Assembly: GCA_944739405.2 (NCBI GenBank)
Contig: OX123182.2
Span: forward strand, 91,008,051-91,072,050
DNA: 64,000 nt
Reading direction: 5' to 3'
DNA from: Euclidia mi
Lineage: Eukaryota > Arthropoda > Insecta > Lepidoptera > Erebidae
Position numbers and translations under genes: made by a program. Positions within the stretch are counted from its first letter, which is position 1, and the number at the start of each line of letters is the position of its first letter. The notes below the pieces were generated by a model. The model saw nothing but the letters and a program-made list of their open reading frames with translations, had not been told where the DNA came from and did no database searches. Below, piece after piece: positions 11,716 through 23,621 of this stretch.

Positions 11716-12532
11716 GCAATGAACGCAACGCTTAAGAATTGTAAATAAACAATCATCCTCTAATAAAATTTATCCTGATTTTTTATTTTTATAAATCTAG
11801 TTGATTATTTATTGTTTCCTTGGTTATCAAATGCGTATGAACTTCGTACCTGAAATTTTTGTACGTACAGATATTCATATTGTAGTATATATTTCATCAA
11901 ATTAATGTTTTTCATCAATATTTACTTTCATATGTAATGTATCAATTTTGGAACTAGCGGTTGCATAAGTAGGCTACCATATAAAATATGTTTATTTTTA
12001 AGATAGGATGGTTTACGTCGAGTACTACGACATCACAGCAAGAAGTCAATAATAAAAAAAACGTTTTAAGCTCTAATTAATTTTCTTGACGAGTTTGGTC
12101 GTTTAGCTATTAATCTCCGTCTCATTTATTAATATTTTCCATCTAAGAAGATTTCTAAACTGATATTAAAGAATCATTTTCGCAAACCCTAAGCCGAATT
12201 AATCAGCAGTTTGAAACATTTTTCTGATTAGAAATGTCACAACAATATTTTTATTCACGGTAAATAAGGTTGTTTTTGTCGTTGCCTGCTTTGTTACCAG
12301 GTAAGTGGAATTAAGACTTTCAGCATCTTCCGCTAATACTGCCTATACACCGCTATTTTTTAATTAGTACAAAAAATTTAACAGGGCACTAAGTATCTTT
12401 AACTGATCATAATTATGTAGTTGAAAAATAAAAACACTAAGTCCCAAAACTGTCCACAAAAATGCGTGATAATTGGTAAATGCAATACTAATACTATGAC
12501 CGACCCGTGTACTATCATACCATTGATAAATA

Positions 12533-12546
12533 CCCCCCCCCCCCCC
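12533..12546 (+). repeat. Poly-C tract
   Basis: An uninterrupted run of about 14 C precedes a GC-rich patch (CCGCCGCCCCTCTGCG...). It is a likely site of slippage or sequencing error. Confidence 0.7.
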
Positions 12547-12639
12547 GCCGCCCCTCTGCGCCTGCGCCACGCCCCGACGATGCGACTAACAGTACTAAAT
12601 TACTAGCAAAAGTCAGCGTCTCTAATTTCGTTGCAAAAC

Positions 12640-12890
12640 TTAATTGTTTGTCTACGTTTGCCCGACGCGATGGCCTATCATATCAGTTCATATCACGGGA
12701 GTATGTAGCTATGCTTCGTGCGTACTTTTTGAGTGGAAAAATCGCGAGTGCAGCTGTGTACCCATGGACATCGTATTGTGAGTGTACAAAAGTGACCGGG
12801 TCAGTGTCAAACAATTAAAACAGTGCATATTGGATGCTTTTGACAACGGTGGTGGACATTTCGAAGGACAATGGAAATACTTGTAAGTTT
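12640..12890 (+). promoter_or_regulatory. Possible host promoter and first exon
   Basis: The segment is less AT-rich than its surroundings. It holds insect Inr-like TCAGT elements (GGTCAGTGTC near 12798), an ATG in good context (GGACAATGG, ATG at 12870), and four codons later a splice donor GTAAGTTT starting at 12883. This would be a short first coding exon followed by an intron. No downstream exon could be matched, so it is only a hypothesis. Confidence 0.18.
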
Positions 12891-12944
12891 AGTAAATAAT
12901 ACGTACTTAACTACATAATAATTTGATGCAGGCGCCTCAATATC

Positions 12945-13030
12945 GGTCTGTGTTCTCCACACACCTTGAGGAAGGCCCAACGGTGTATGTCCAACAGTGG
13001 ACGTCTCTAGGTTGGCATGATGATGATAAA
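12945..13030 (+). mobile_element. RTE LINE 3' end fragment
   Basis: It contains CTTGAGGAAGGCCCAACGG, TATGTCCAACAGTGGACGTC and a GGCATGATGATGATAA tail. The same signature ends the RTE element at 26755-29667. It is a severely 5'-truncated copy. Confidence 0.7.
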
Positions 13031-14855
13031 ATAAATTGTAAATAGCAGATGATTCTAACTTCATAAATACGCCAAAATTACTCTTTTCTTTTAGTCCAGA
13101 ACACCATCTTTTATTTTGATATTTGTTTGCTTTCTAATTACATACCTCCGTATTTAATTTATTGTTAAACGATAAATTTTACCGGTCCTACGCCCGAATG
13201 AAGTATGAAGGAGAGGGTAGAACTAACAAAATTAAAAAATAACTACCTACATTTATTATTTTTCTTCATTTTATTTTCTATTGCTACCTACATCATAAGT
13301 GCGACAGAGAGAATGCGAATGAGCAGGATGGAATATTATCAATGAATTAGTGAATGGATTGTAAAATATGACTATGATTTAAGTGAGATTTTCTACAATA
13401 AACAAATGATAATAACTTTGCCCTTTATTGATATTATGAAATTCTTACGTCAAATATATGATAATAATATCTTCGCTAATCTGTCCTCAAAGTTTTTGTA
13501 CTAATTAAAAAATAGCGGTGTATATAAAAAATGTATTAGAAATTGGGGCAGTTTTATTTACACACAGAGTAAACACCGTATACAATAAACAAACTTGATT
13601 ACTTCTAGATAAATGACATAATAGGTTAGTGGAGAGACCGAGAACTTCTCCGGTTCGAATCCAGGGCACCCGTGACTTATCGAAGTTATGTGCATATTAA
13701 ATTTATTGTTAGTGAAGAATTGTAAAAGATCGTAGAGTACTCTCAGACATGCCCTTGCAACAATTTATATACAGGGACACTGGGTCAGTCTATATACTGC
13801 GTTGATAATGAAAATTTAAGAGAGTTTAACTTTTCTCGAGAGTACTCGGGAGTCAAAACTCGGTATCTTTGTGTTGATACAATGATGTCGCATACATCAT
13901 GTAGGAGAAGTGCCATGTGTAGAATATTTTCTTCTTGAACAAGTAATTCCCATAAGTCCTTAATTAACAAAATATAGTAGTTTTCATATTATTTTGCTTT
14001 GATTTGAAGCACTGAGGTATTACATTAAAAGCAGCACATTTCATTCAACATGGCGTTTTAAGTACGTACGAACAAACATAAAAATATCTTTAAACTGAAA
14101 TACATTTTAAACTGCAGCAGTACGAATGGTAAACACAATAAAAACGATCGGTAGCCACGGGCGGTCAATAGTAAATAAATAAAGTGTCACGGGTAATTGG
14201 AGGTATAACCACATATTATACATCGATTACAGCTCGGACATAAATCGTAGCAGGGGATTGCGGGCCCGAGGGCCCTCGTACCAGCTTTGTAAGACCCTTG
14301 TACTACATGTGCCGGCAATTTGCCACATCCTCAAAAGTTAGTAGTGTTAGTACCGTTATACCTGCAGCGCATAGCGCACTGTTTCTTAAAGGACTAATTT
14401 TTCACTTCAGTTTTTGCTTTGACTGTACACGAGGCTACTTAGACTCGACGCCTTTAAGAAACTCTTACTTAGATGTATGGTTAGCTACTCGAGATTTTAA
14501 CGTGTGTAATTAGCGCCAATAGGTTCGCAGTACAGGTAATTTTTTAATGTATGAATACAAAAATTGTACAGGAAAATTACCAAGATTTATTTATCTTAAT
14601 ATTTATAGGTTGAGTAACGTAAAAAATGACTATATTGAAAGTTAAACCAAAACCAAAAACCATATATAATTATTATTACTTTTTTCGGTACCTTAATAAA
14701 ATTGCTTTAAGGAGTAATTTTTTTATTACTCAGTGGGCTAAATGAAACTTTTAGGTCATTTCAATTTAGTTGTAACATAAATTCAATATTATTTTAAGCG
14801 AGAATTCTCTATCTTCAAGTGCTTTTAGTTTTAAATAGTAGGTACTTAGTCGATA
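13031..14855. other. Non-coding stretch with one SINE-like remnant
   Basis: At about 13615-13700 GGTTAGTGGAGAGA (A-box-like) and CCGGTTCGAATCCAGG (B box) mark a tRNA-derived SINE head on the plus strand. Nothing else was recognised. Confidence 0.4.
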
Positions 14856-14992
14856 AAAACATACATACATACATATCGTCACGGCTTTTATCCCCGAAGG
14901 GGTAGGCAGAGGTGTATTTCTACACCCACTTTTCGCCAGATATACTTTAGTCCCACGTAATAAGGGGCGAGCCTATTGCCGTACTCGATAAA
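14856..14992 (-). mobile_element. SINE family S1, partial copy
   Basis: It has TACATACATACAT followed by TTTATCCCCGAAGGGGTAGG, CCCACGTAATAAGGGGCGAG and ATTGCCGTAC. These match the body of the S1 SINEs at 30421-30682 and 35235-35428. The tRNA-like head is missing. Confidence 0.65.
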
Positions 14993-17900
14993 AACAGTGA
15001 GTAATAAAAAGTGATGATAATTTTTTTCTATAGAAAAAATAACAGTTTAATTAATTTTACGCAGTATTGTATGCAACTCGTCAACAGAGCTCTTCAGTAT
15101 CACAACAAATTGGACTGGTAGCAATCGATCCTTCCCGAACGAGCCGGCGCTATCAATTGTTTAAAAACAATATCTGATTGCATTGTTACAGGATATGTAA
15201 CGAACACAATGGCGCTGCATTGAAGTGATGTGCACGTTGTGGAATTATTGGTAAAAAAGATTTTTTGCGATATTTCGAGAACGATCGGCACTCTTGATGA
15301 AAAGTCAGGCAGCGTTTTGGATTCCTGCAGTGAGTAGTATTCTTTGTTTTGTAAAACTACTACCTACCTACAATTACAAAATGGGGCCTTAAATCTCGTT
15401 GATTGATTAATAAGATGGTAAGTCATTTACGTCTTACGTAAGCTTTATAATCTTTATTATTTCAGTCATCAAAAAAATACTTCGCAAGTTTTGTCTTACA
15501 CTTGAGGGAGGTACAATTCTGCAATGGTCACAGGATTTTCGGGAAATATCGGCATTTAAATTAACCTGCGGCAATACACAACGCGCATTCTTCTCTGAAG
15601 CGTTCATGTTACAATTCTTGTACAATCGAGTGGCAATTAGCCCGCCAGTGCATTGTAATACTTGCTCTACGCTACAATTTTGTTGCATATTGTACAATTT
15701 CGGTTGCGAGCGTCGTGACCGATGTTCATATTATGCATTTGTGTGATAGTATTTTTGTTGAGCTGATTTTTGAGGCGGTTGTTTTTACAGTATGTAGATG
15801 ATTGACAGTGATAAGTCCCGTCAGGCAATTTATATTCACATTTCAAAACGTTAGAAGTAGACATGAATTGGCTCAAGTAAGTCAATGGCTGCTTCTAATA
15901 CTCCTGCCTTGCATTGCATTAAAATTGTAAAAAAAGACAGTACTTTTCATTACTTACGAGGGCCGCTATATTCAGAGATGAAAATTTACATTCAATCTCA
16001 AATTATGAAGCCATCGTTATTGTGATTGCCTGAGCTTTTATATTTTATTAAAACGAGCAAAAAATGAACGTCATATTTAACTTTCGCAAAGCAAAGAATA
16101 AAAAATCACTCAAGCAATTTCTCAGCAGCAATCTCTTGATTCGTAGTAACAAAAACGCTTCAATCAGTGTTCCATTAAACGAAGTAAATTCTTTCACTAC
16201 CCTCCTTTTGTGCTTGCACCCTGTAGTGCAGCCAACACCGTGCCTTATCTGGCCAACTCGTCAGTTCCCCAGCCTCCCCATCGACTGCTACTCAGAAAAG
16301 GTAATAAATGAACACGAACTATTCAAGTTAAATGAGAAACTGTTTCTTTACACTTGACTCTAAGTGGTTCGTTTTGAAATAAAATAATAGGTAAAATGAA
16401 TCCTTTAAATATGTTCACAATGTTCCACCATGCATGACACTCGCGGGTCGGCGACGCGTGAATGAACATGTATGAGCACTAAAAGCACCCTTATTACAAT
16501 TTCCACTTTTTCTAATAACCCCCCACATGTGCCCGGCTGCATGTTACACGTAATTTTGCATATTTTCGCGTTTAAGTACGCTTGTATAGTAATTTATGTG
16601 CATTAGTTATGAGCTTCAAAGAATTGCGGAAATGCTGAATGGCTGTAAAATCCTCTAGAATGAAAATGACGCACTCAACTCCTCGGTAAAAATTCACTAT
16701 TCCCATCAAGCGGTTGCACGTATTTAACTTGATTTTGTTGTTTTGCACGCCATATTCTTATGTAAGTAAATAACAAAATTCAACTTTATTTAAAAGACTT
16801 TACTTCCAAAACAGTTCCAATTATGAGGTTTTCGGTTGAATTCTGTTGATCTGTCAAACTACCTTACGTAGTCATTCTAGATTATAGGCCTTTCCGCAAT
16901 CACTCTTTCGCACGTGAAAGAACAATCACGCGTGAAAGATCGCACGTATTTTGGTGTTAGTTAAGCACAAAGTTAGGCTTTCGTGATTTTATTTAGAACT
17001 TTATTAACATCGTACATAACATCGAAATGGGTGCAATGGTAGAATTAATGCTTTTCAGTGGCGGGAGCAATCATGAGTGCCGTGGTTGCCTAGGGTAGTC
17101 ATTTAAGCTCACGTTTACATTACTTTACAGAATGGCATATGTAACTAAAACTTGATTCAGAAAATTCAACGAACTGTACAGACACCATTTTCACGCGCAT
17201 TCTTTCCCGCTCGTATCGCCTTTACAAGATCATTCTCTTAGAAAGAAGAAAGTTGGTATAACTAAAAAAATATAAAATGCAATAGCGCTGTACCTGCAAA
17301 CCAAGAAGGTTTTCTGCTGTAAATCGTGCACTACACTGGGTACCTACATGTTTTAGACTGACTGCAAAAAGAGCTATCAACTGTTTTTATCTGTGTTCTT
17401 CTCCGACAGCAATCAGTAAGTAGAAGCTGTAACAAAAGGTCCACCCCTATTTAATGAACCGAAAGCTCACATCCCTCACTTCAAAATTATAATGACGCAG
17501 GCATATCTCGACAATTGCAGCGCTGCGCAAAATTATAACACCAACCCTAGCGGCATCTGTCGGCAAACATTTTCAAGTGTGTATCTGTAAACAGAATTTA
17601 ATAAGTAGTAACAACCGTGTATTGTGACGTGTAGTACGTCGGGGGAGAGACAAAGCTCTGGAATCAAGGATCCTTCGCGTGTGAGACCACGAGAGTACTC
17701 ATCCTGTCTTACTAATGGCCACTCCGCACGCCGATCGATCCTGCAATTAGTTGCCGCGCCTTACATTATTTGTCGGATAACCAATGATGTGGATTACTGA
17801 CAGCTTTGTATAAGGCTTATGAATGATATATTTTTATTAGAACAGACTACTACGCAGAGGGTCCATCTCACGATGCACCACTGAATTTTTGCGTGTTCAA

Positions 17901-20661
17901 GTGTTGATCATTGGTAGCAAGACTGTGAAGGATAGCATCGTAAGCAAAATCTGACTGTTCTCAATAATGTTCAAGAAAGACATGTTTGCCAATTCGGACT
18001 TCAGCTACGCAGTGTGGTGGACTATGGCCTAACGCTTCCTATCGTGATAAGATTAAGAGACCCGTGTTACGCAGTGGACAGTTTACATACACTGCTCATA
18101 TTATTACATATTATTACGTTAGGAAAATATATACAGAATTTCCCAGAAAATATTAAGTAAAATTTAAAAGTACAGATTGACACACAAATAACGACATTTC
18201 TGTCAATAAAACACATCCTTTGGAGTGCATCGGTTTTGACAAATTGGTTCACAAAGCCACATCGCGCCACAAAAGGTACAAAAAATATTGTTCACAATAT
18301 TTATCTGTTCGTGCACGAATTGCAATAAAACTGTAAAAGCGACTCAACATTCATATTTTTATTACGAAATGTGTCATAAAAGTTTGCAAAATATTGATGA
18401 ACATGAAAATTTTGGTCGTAAAGATAGATGAGATGATCCATCTTTATGAAGAATTTCTTGTGCTATCAGTCAGAGAGTAGGCATAGAGTAAAGGTTTCGA
18501 CAAATGTGTATGACGTCTTGCGAAAATTGTTTCCGTTTGAAAATCTCATGGCAAACAAGGTTTTCATGTAGAGGCTTATAGAAGTTTACCGTAGCAGCTT
18601 TTCTGTCTCAAAAAAAAGCGCCAAGGACCATAAACACGCATTATGTAAACACTCAGTATGGAAGTTCATTGTTTATCATTGCAATGGGACCCCAAAGGTA
18701 AACTTTCTTAAGGGACAAGTTGATATGCAAGATGAATAACTTTAAAAATGCACGTGGCCTTATCGAACGCCGACACAAATGGTTTGGTTCCAGTTCAATA
18801 ACTGTCCACAGCCAGATTAATGCATTAACCATCCAAAAAGGATTTTAGGCCCTGCAAAATGTTTGACTGCGATCACATCTAACATAAACTTCATAATAAG
18901 TAGTGTTGATGTGCTATTAGTATAGTTACAAGTGCGCACGTAGTTTCGCGTCGTCGTCGCGTCGCGTTGGCACAAAGGGCGCGAACACAAAAGGCAGGTC
19001 ACAGACTTGCTGCAGCAATCAGCTAAAATGGAGCCGGTCATTATTTAAACAACTTTTTATGACGAATTTTGTTTTCGCGTTTTGAGATTATGTTTTGTTT
19101 TGCTGGTATAATGCCGCATTTGAGAGATTTCTAGTTTTCTCTCAGTGAATACTGGGAGCCGTTGACGTCTTCTAGCCCTCTTTATGCAACTTGGGATTAA
19201 TGCAAGGTATTTGTTTAGCAAAAGTCCTATAATTAAGAATATTGGAATTAGAATCAAAGGTTAACAAATAGTATCTTGTTACTCACAAATTGAAACATGA
19301 ATTTAAAATGGAAATAATCCAACATAAATGTACACTAAAATAACATTTTACCTTAACAAGACTTCCACTTTGAACTTGTGTTCGGGCTGCTTCCAATATC
19401 AGCTTTAAATAGGTAAACTTCGAAGACAGTAAATTTTTTAATCACAAAAACGTTGATTACTCAACAAAACTGCACAGTAAAATAAATTTATCTTTAAAGC
19501 TTCTAGTTCTGCGTACGCCAAGCCTCTGCCAGGAATTACGGTATTAGAGCCTCTAAGGAAGCAATAATTGGTCGGTCATTATTGGAGCTTATTAAACAAA
19601 CTGGTAGCGGAGCGGAAGCGTGCGATGCAGCGCGCCAAGCGGATCGGGAAGCGTTCCGGCCCGTTATCCGCGCGAGCACTTCCGGTCACTCTACTATCAC
19701 TCGGCACCGCATCGTCCGCCACTGTAGTAGGTTACAACATTTTCCACTGAAATCGCACACTATTATTTATTTAAATGTCCACTAAATTATTTAATACTTA
19801 GTACTGGCATTTGCGTGCGTTAATTTGAAATGTTTTACTGTTTAATGTAATTAGTGTTTATAATTTGACAACATATTCTGAAAACTTCGAAGTGATTTGT
19901 AAAATGAATTGTAAAACCAAAGCGTGAAAAGTTAATGTTTCGATGACTCCTGTAATATTCGGATTTGCCTAAGAGTTAATGAATAATTTACAGAGCCACT
20001 TAATACGATAGCACCTACCTAAGATTTGTGCATATCTCATTCTGAAACCAGGTATACAAAAATATCATTAACCAAGTGACCATGATGAAAACCATATGAA
20101 AACTATATTGACGATAGCTTAGAGCCTGATATGATAAGCTTTTATAAAGAATCGACAGCTAGGGAATCGGATTTCAGTATTTGCCTATCAAACAATTTTA
20201 TAATTTGGCGTTACATTCCAATGTAAAGATCAGAACTAGCTTGTTTTCCTCTGTGTTGGTGATTTGTTTATTGGTATTGTAAACGTCCCAAAGACCTCAT
20301 CGGAAACACTTAATTACATGGCATATATCCTACGTAAGGTTAGGTTGAAATTTATAAAATGTTATAAGTTACTTACAAAGAACTACTTTCAAACATCCAT
20401 ACAATACAAATATTTACTGTCCATACATTCAAACTATTTATTGTAATAATCAAGTTTAAACGCCCATACGTTTTAACTTGATTTGGTTAGCATTGAGGCA
20501 CATAATACAAAAGCAAATGTTTTCCACATGGAAAAAAAATAACTTACTTTTATTACGTGAAACGTTGCTGCTATTATGATTAAATTATTTATTACTTACT
20601 TCATGTTTTAGATTAGTCAGCAACGCATCTGGTATGTGACAATCGCAACGCAAAGCCAGAC
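14993..20661. other. Long non-coding stretch
   Basis: No gene or complete element was recognised on either strand. ORFs reach 97 codons (16064-16357) but show no domains. A GC-rich patch lies at about 19605-19720 (GGAGCGGAAGCG...CCGCGCGAGC) and could be an old CpG-rich regulatory segment; this cannot be shown. Confidence 0.4.
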
Positions 20662-21540
20662 TATAGTTGCAAAACTTCTGAAAAATTCTGAATAATTCCG
20701 GAATACTTCTGGGAAAGTTTCTTTTAATCTGAATTATTCAAAATGGATTTAATTAAGATTTTTATGTTTTCTTTGCTGAAAAATCGTATTTCGCATCGAT
20801 CGTCGATCGCCGCCGCCCCTCTGTGTGCCGGCCGGTGCCGCAGCGCTGGCGCCGCGCCGCGCGCGCCCGACTGCCACGAGTCGTGCGTGCAGGCGATGGC
20901 GGTGCGGGGTGCGGTAAGAGGGGAGATGCTCCCTGGACAAGTTTTCCCCCCGCGAGAAAGATTCGTACCCCGCAATCGAATGTTTCCGCCGAATATTTCG
21001 CCCGAATAATTCAATGGGAATAAACGTGTTTGTTTGTGGTGTGGTGGGTTTTTATTATAAATGGGATTGAATAAGTATATGTTGATGTTGTTAACAGGAT
21101 TTTTATGCTTTTGTTTTTAGGTAGGTACCTACTTATTTCGATATCGAATGCTATTTTTTGTAAATGTTAATTGTGGAATAAAAAACCAGGCCAAGCATAT
21201 CTGATTTGTTTTTTAAAAAGGGTTACCTACCTATGTTTTTGGTTAGTTTGTATGTAGGTCTGTACGCATCGCGAGTATTCACGAGTCGCATAGGTAGGTA
21301 TTAATCAGTACCTACCTACTTAACGCGTATAATAGCCCAGTCAATAAAAACAAATAAAGGCAAACCTTGTAAGCAAACAAAGATAATATAATTTACAACT
21401 TCCAAGCGCGAATAGTTAGTAAGGTCGACTTTCCTGGTTATTTTTTGACAGTTGAATATTCCCAAAGTTTCGGAATATTTCGGAATACTTCCGAAGTATT
21501 CGACGGGAATGATTCGGAATTTTTCCCGCCAGCATCTATA
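20662..21540. mobile_element. hAT-like non-autonomous element with GC-rich core
   Basis: It is bounded by perfect 8-bp direct repeats AGCCAGAC (20654-20661 and 21541-21548). The left end TATAGTTGC matches the reverse complement of the right end TATAGATGC, and similarity continues for about 60 bp through repeated GGAATACTTC / GAATAATTCC motifs. An 8-bp duplication with short TIRs fits the hAT superfamily. No transposase is present. The core (20800-20960) is strikingly GC- and CpG-rich, with overlapping short ORFs on both strands, and has a strong splice-donor match GTAAGAG at 20914. The donor and the base composition may reflect a captured host segment; this is an inference. Confidence 0.7.
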
Positions 21541-21652
21541 AGCCAGACCGCAACTAGTAGCTGTAATGCTATCTTTAAATCTCGATCATGAGACCAGTTA
21601 TGCCGCTCGTGAAATAAAACAAGGAAACTTTTAAACACTCGCGTTGCATGTT

Positions 21653-22103
21653 TATAAGAATATATATTATATACGGGAATTAACGCGAACATGCATTAGG
21701 TATTTACATACCTTATTTTGCTTGACGTTTCGAGACGGTTGCACGTCCCGTGGTCGCAAGCTGACTGGTGTTGCGATGTTACGTCTCCGAGTGCGAGGTC
21801 ACACAAGGTCCTGCACGTATACTCAGCTACATAAGTCCATATACATTTACGTTATTTTGAACGGTTATATCGTCCCAATCAATTGATATTTTTAATATCT
21901 TGTAGTGCAACCGTCTCGAAACGTCAAGCAAAATAAGGTATGTAAATACCTAATGCATGTTCGCGTTAATTCCCGTATATAATATATATTCTTATATAAA
22001 ACAAGGTCTTGCACGTATACTCAGCTACATAAGTCCATATACATTTACGTTATTTTGAACGGTTATATCGTCCCAATTCATTGATATTTTTAATATCTTG
22101 TAG
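21653..22103. repeat. Perfect 92-bp inverted repeat interleaved with 103-bp direct repeat
   Basis: Arm A (21653-21744) is exactly reverse-complementary to arm A' (21905-21996). Block D (21803-21905, beginning ACAAGGTCCTGCACGTATAC) recurs in direct orientation as D' (22001-22103) with three differences. The order is therefore A-x-D-A'-D'. The arms contain GACGTTTCGAGACGGTTGCA. Their identity implies recent formation. No coding sequence is present. Confidence 0.9.
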
Positions 22104-23039
22104 GTTTTCTAGACAAAGAAAACTTACCTTAATAATTATTTATCAATTAAGAATTTTTATAGAGGAGCTTTCATTCATAAAAATTTCGGCAAAGCTTTTA
22201 CGATGTGTAGCGGCTTTTGTAGTTGACTGTACATCAAAAAGAGAGATGTACACACCAGTTTTAGCTTCAGTGTTTTTATAAGCTGATTAGGTAAAATTAA
22301 ATTAGACTAAAATTACTTTTCTTCTACAGTTAGTAGTTAGTTAGTACCTACACTAAAATAACTTTCTTTGAAAACGATACTTATAATATGCAAGCGAGAT
22401 GCACTGAATAACGGCGACATTTGCAAATACTTTTTGATTAAACCGAATAATGCCATTAGACCCTTATTAAAAACAAATACAGTGATGCAGATTTGCTACT
22501 AGAACGTTAAGTTTTCCAAACTACAAAACAAGACAACTCATATATACGCTTATTAAGAAATTACTATCAGCTAGATAGATATTTTATTTTAATATCTGTT
22601 AAATAAAATAATTGTTGGTGTCAGCTACACGTGTAATGAACGATACTTACGGGTATTTATGTCAATTTTATCGCGCAGTTCCGCAGGTAACAATTATATC
22701 AGTGGAGTGACGCCGCACCGAGCGGTGCAGGCATGCGTGATCGTAAATTGGTGGGTCGGAATCGCTCGCGGTACATGGAGCTACGAACCGAGTAAAAATG
22801 TTGGAGTAAGAATCAGGGAATACTCTATTTCGCTTCTTTATATTGGTGGTTTTAAAGGACCATGCGTCAAATTGGGCTCAGTGTCCAACAGAGTTATGGC
22901 ATATGCCATTGTAAAGGATTATGTTCGTACTAAAATTGTTACTACTGGCACCACCTTCAATTCCATTGCAGAAAAAAGATATGCACTTAAATAGATTTAG
23001 TAGAAAAATACAATTGTTACTCATAAAACTGTTATAGTA
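22104..23039. other. Non-coding stretch
   Basis: One ATG-initiated ORF of 111 codons (22659-22994) has no recognisable domain. Nothing else was seen. Confidence 0.35.
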
Positions 23040-23224
23040 ACAATATATTCATAGTTTAATAATGGTAAACGATAGATGCGCTTGCGCCCGTGTGATTTAC
23101 AACACTCTCCATCTCTCTCACACCTCTCGGACGCCTGCCCGGGCGCCCGTCTGCTGTCACTACTCTCAGTCAGTCGACTCGTGATTCCAACGTGATTCTC
23201 ACGGTGTTAGTTGTGTGTTTTCGC
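23040..23224 (+). promoter_or_regulatory. Possible host promoter/5'UTR, split by a MITE
   Basis: A GC-rich segment with CT-rich tracts (CTCTCCATCTCTCTCACACC) and repeated TCAGTCAGTC Inr-like motifs is followed by GTGTTAGTTGTGTGTTTTCG. The last bases continue beyond the MITE at 23614 as GTTTTCGTGTGTCC. The composition resembles insect core promoters and 5'UTRs. It is speculative, as no coding exon was found. Confidence 0.18.
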
Positions 23225-23613
23225 TAGTGATGTTCTGGATATCCGTATCCACGGATATCCGAATCCGCGGGTATCCGAGGAAGAAGAAAGATCCGTATCC
23301 GGAACTTTTCTCACGGATCTTGCACCTTATTAATTTGCAATTGATAGGATGGAATGATATAGGTGGTAAAGTAGAATTATAAACTATTAAATTCCATTCA
23401 GAGTATTTTAATATAATTTCAATACAAATCGAAACATGAGCTGTCTATTGTGCCGGAGGGCGTGCGTAACGTCAACTATCGTTTCAAAGTCGCGCGCACC
23501 GACATCGATTCAGTAAAAAAATAAAGATCCGTATCCTCGGATCTTGACACCAAATATCCGTATTCCGATCCATATCCGCGGAAATACATTTTTAACGATC
23601 CAGCAAATCACTA
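23225..23613. mobile_element. hAT-like MITE rich in GGATATCCG motifs
   Basis: The 389-bp element has ends TAGTGATGTTCTGGAT and ATCCAGCAAATCACTA, inverted with two mismatches. It is flanked by GTTTTCGC (23217-23224) and GTTTTCGT (23614-23621), an 8-bp TSD with one difference. Subterminal repeats of ATCCGTATCC, GGATATCCG and CACGGAT occur in both halves. The 8-bp TSD and TAGTGATG end fit hAT. No ORF. Confidence 0.75.
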
Positions 23614-23621
23614 GTTTTCGT

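Noticed and set aside
13615..13700. Possible tRNA gene (A and B boxes)
   Set aside because: No cloverleaf could be formed; better read as a SINE head. The same holds for 38340-38410, 43180-43255 and 43385-43430.
22659..22994. 111-codon ATG ORF
   Set aside because: No recognisable domain, AT-biased composition and no supporting context; chance is as likely as a gene.
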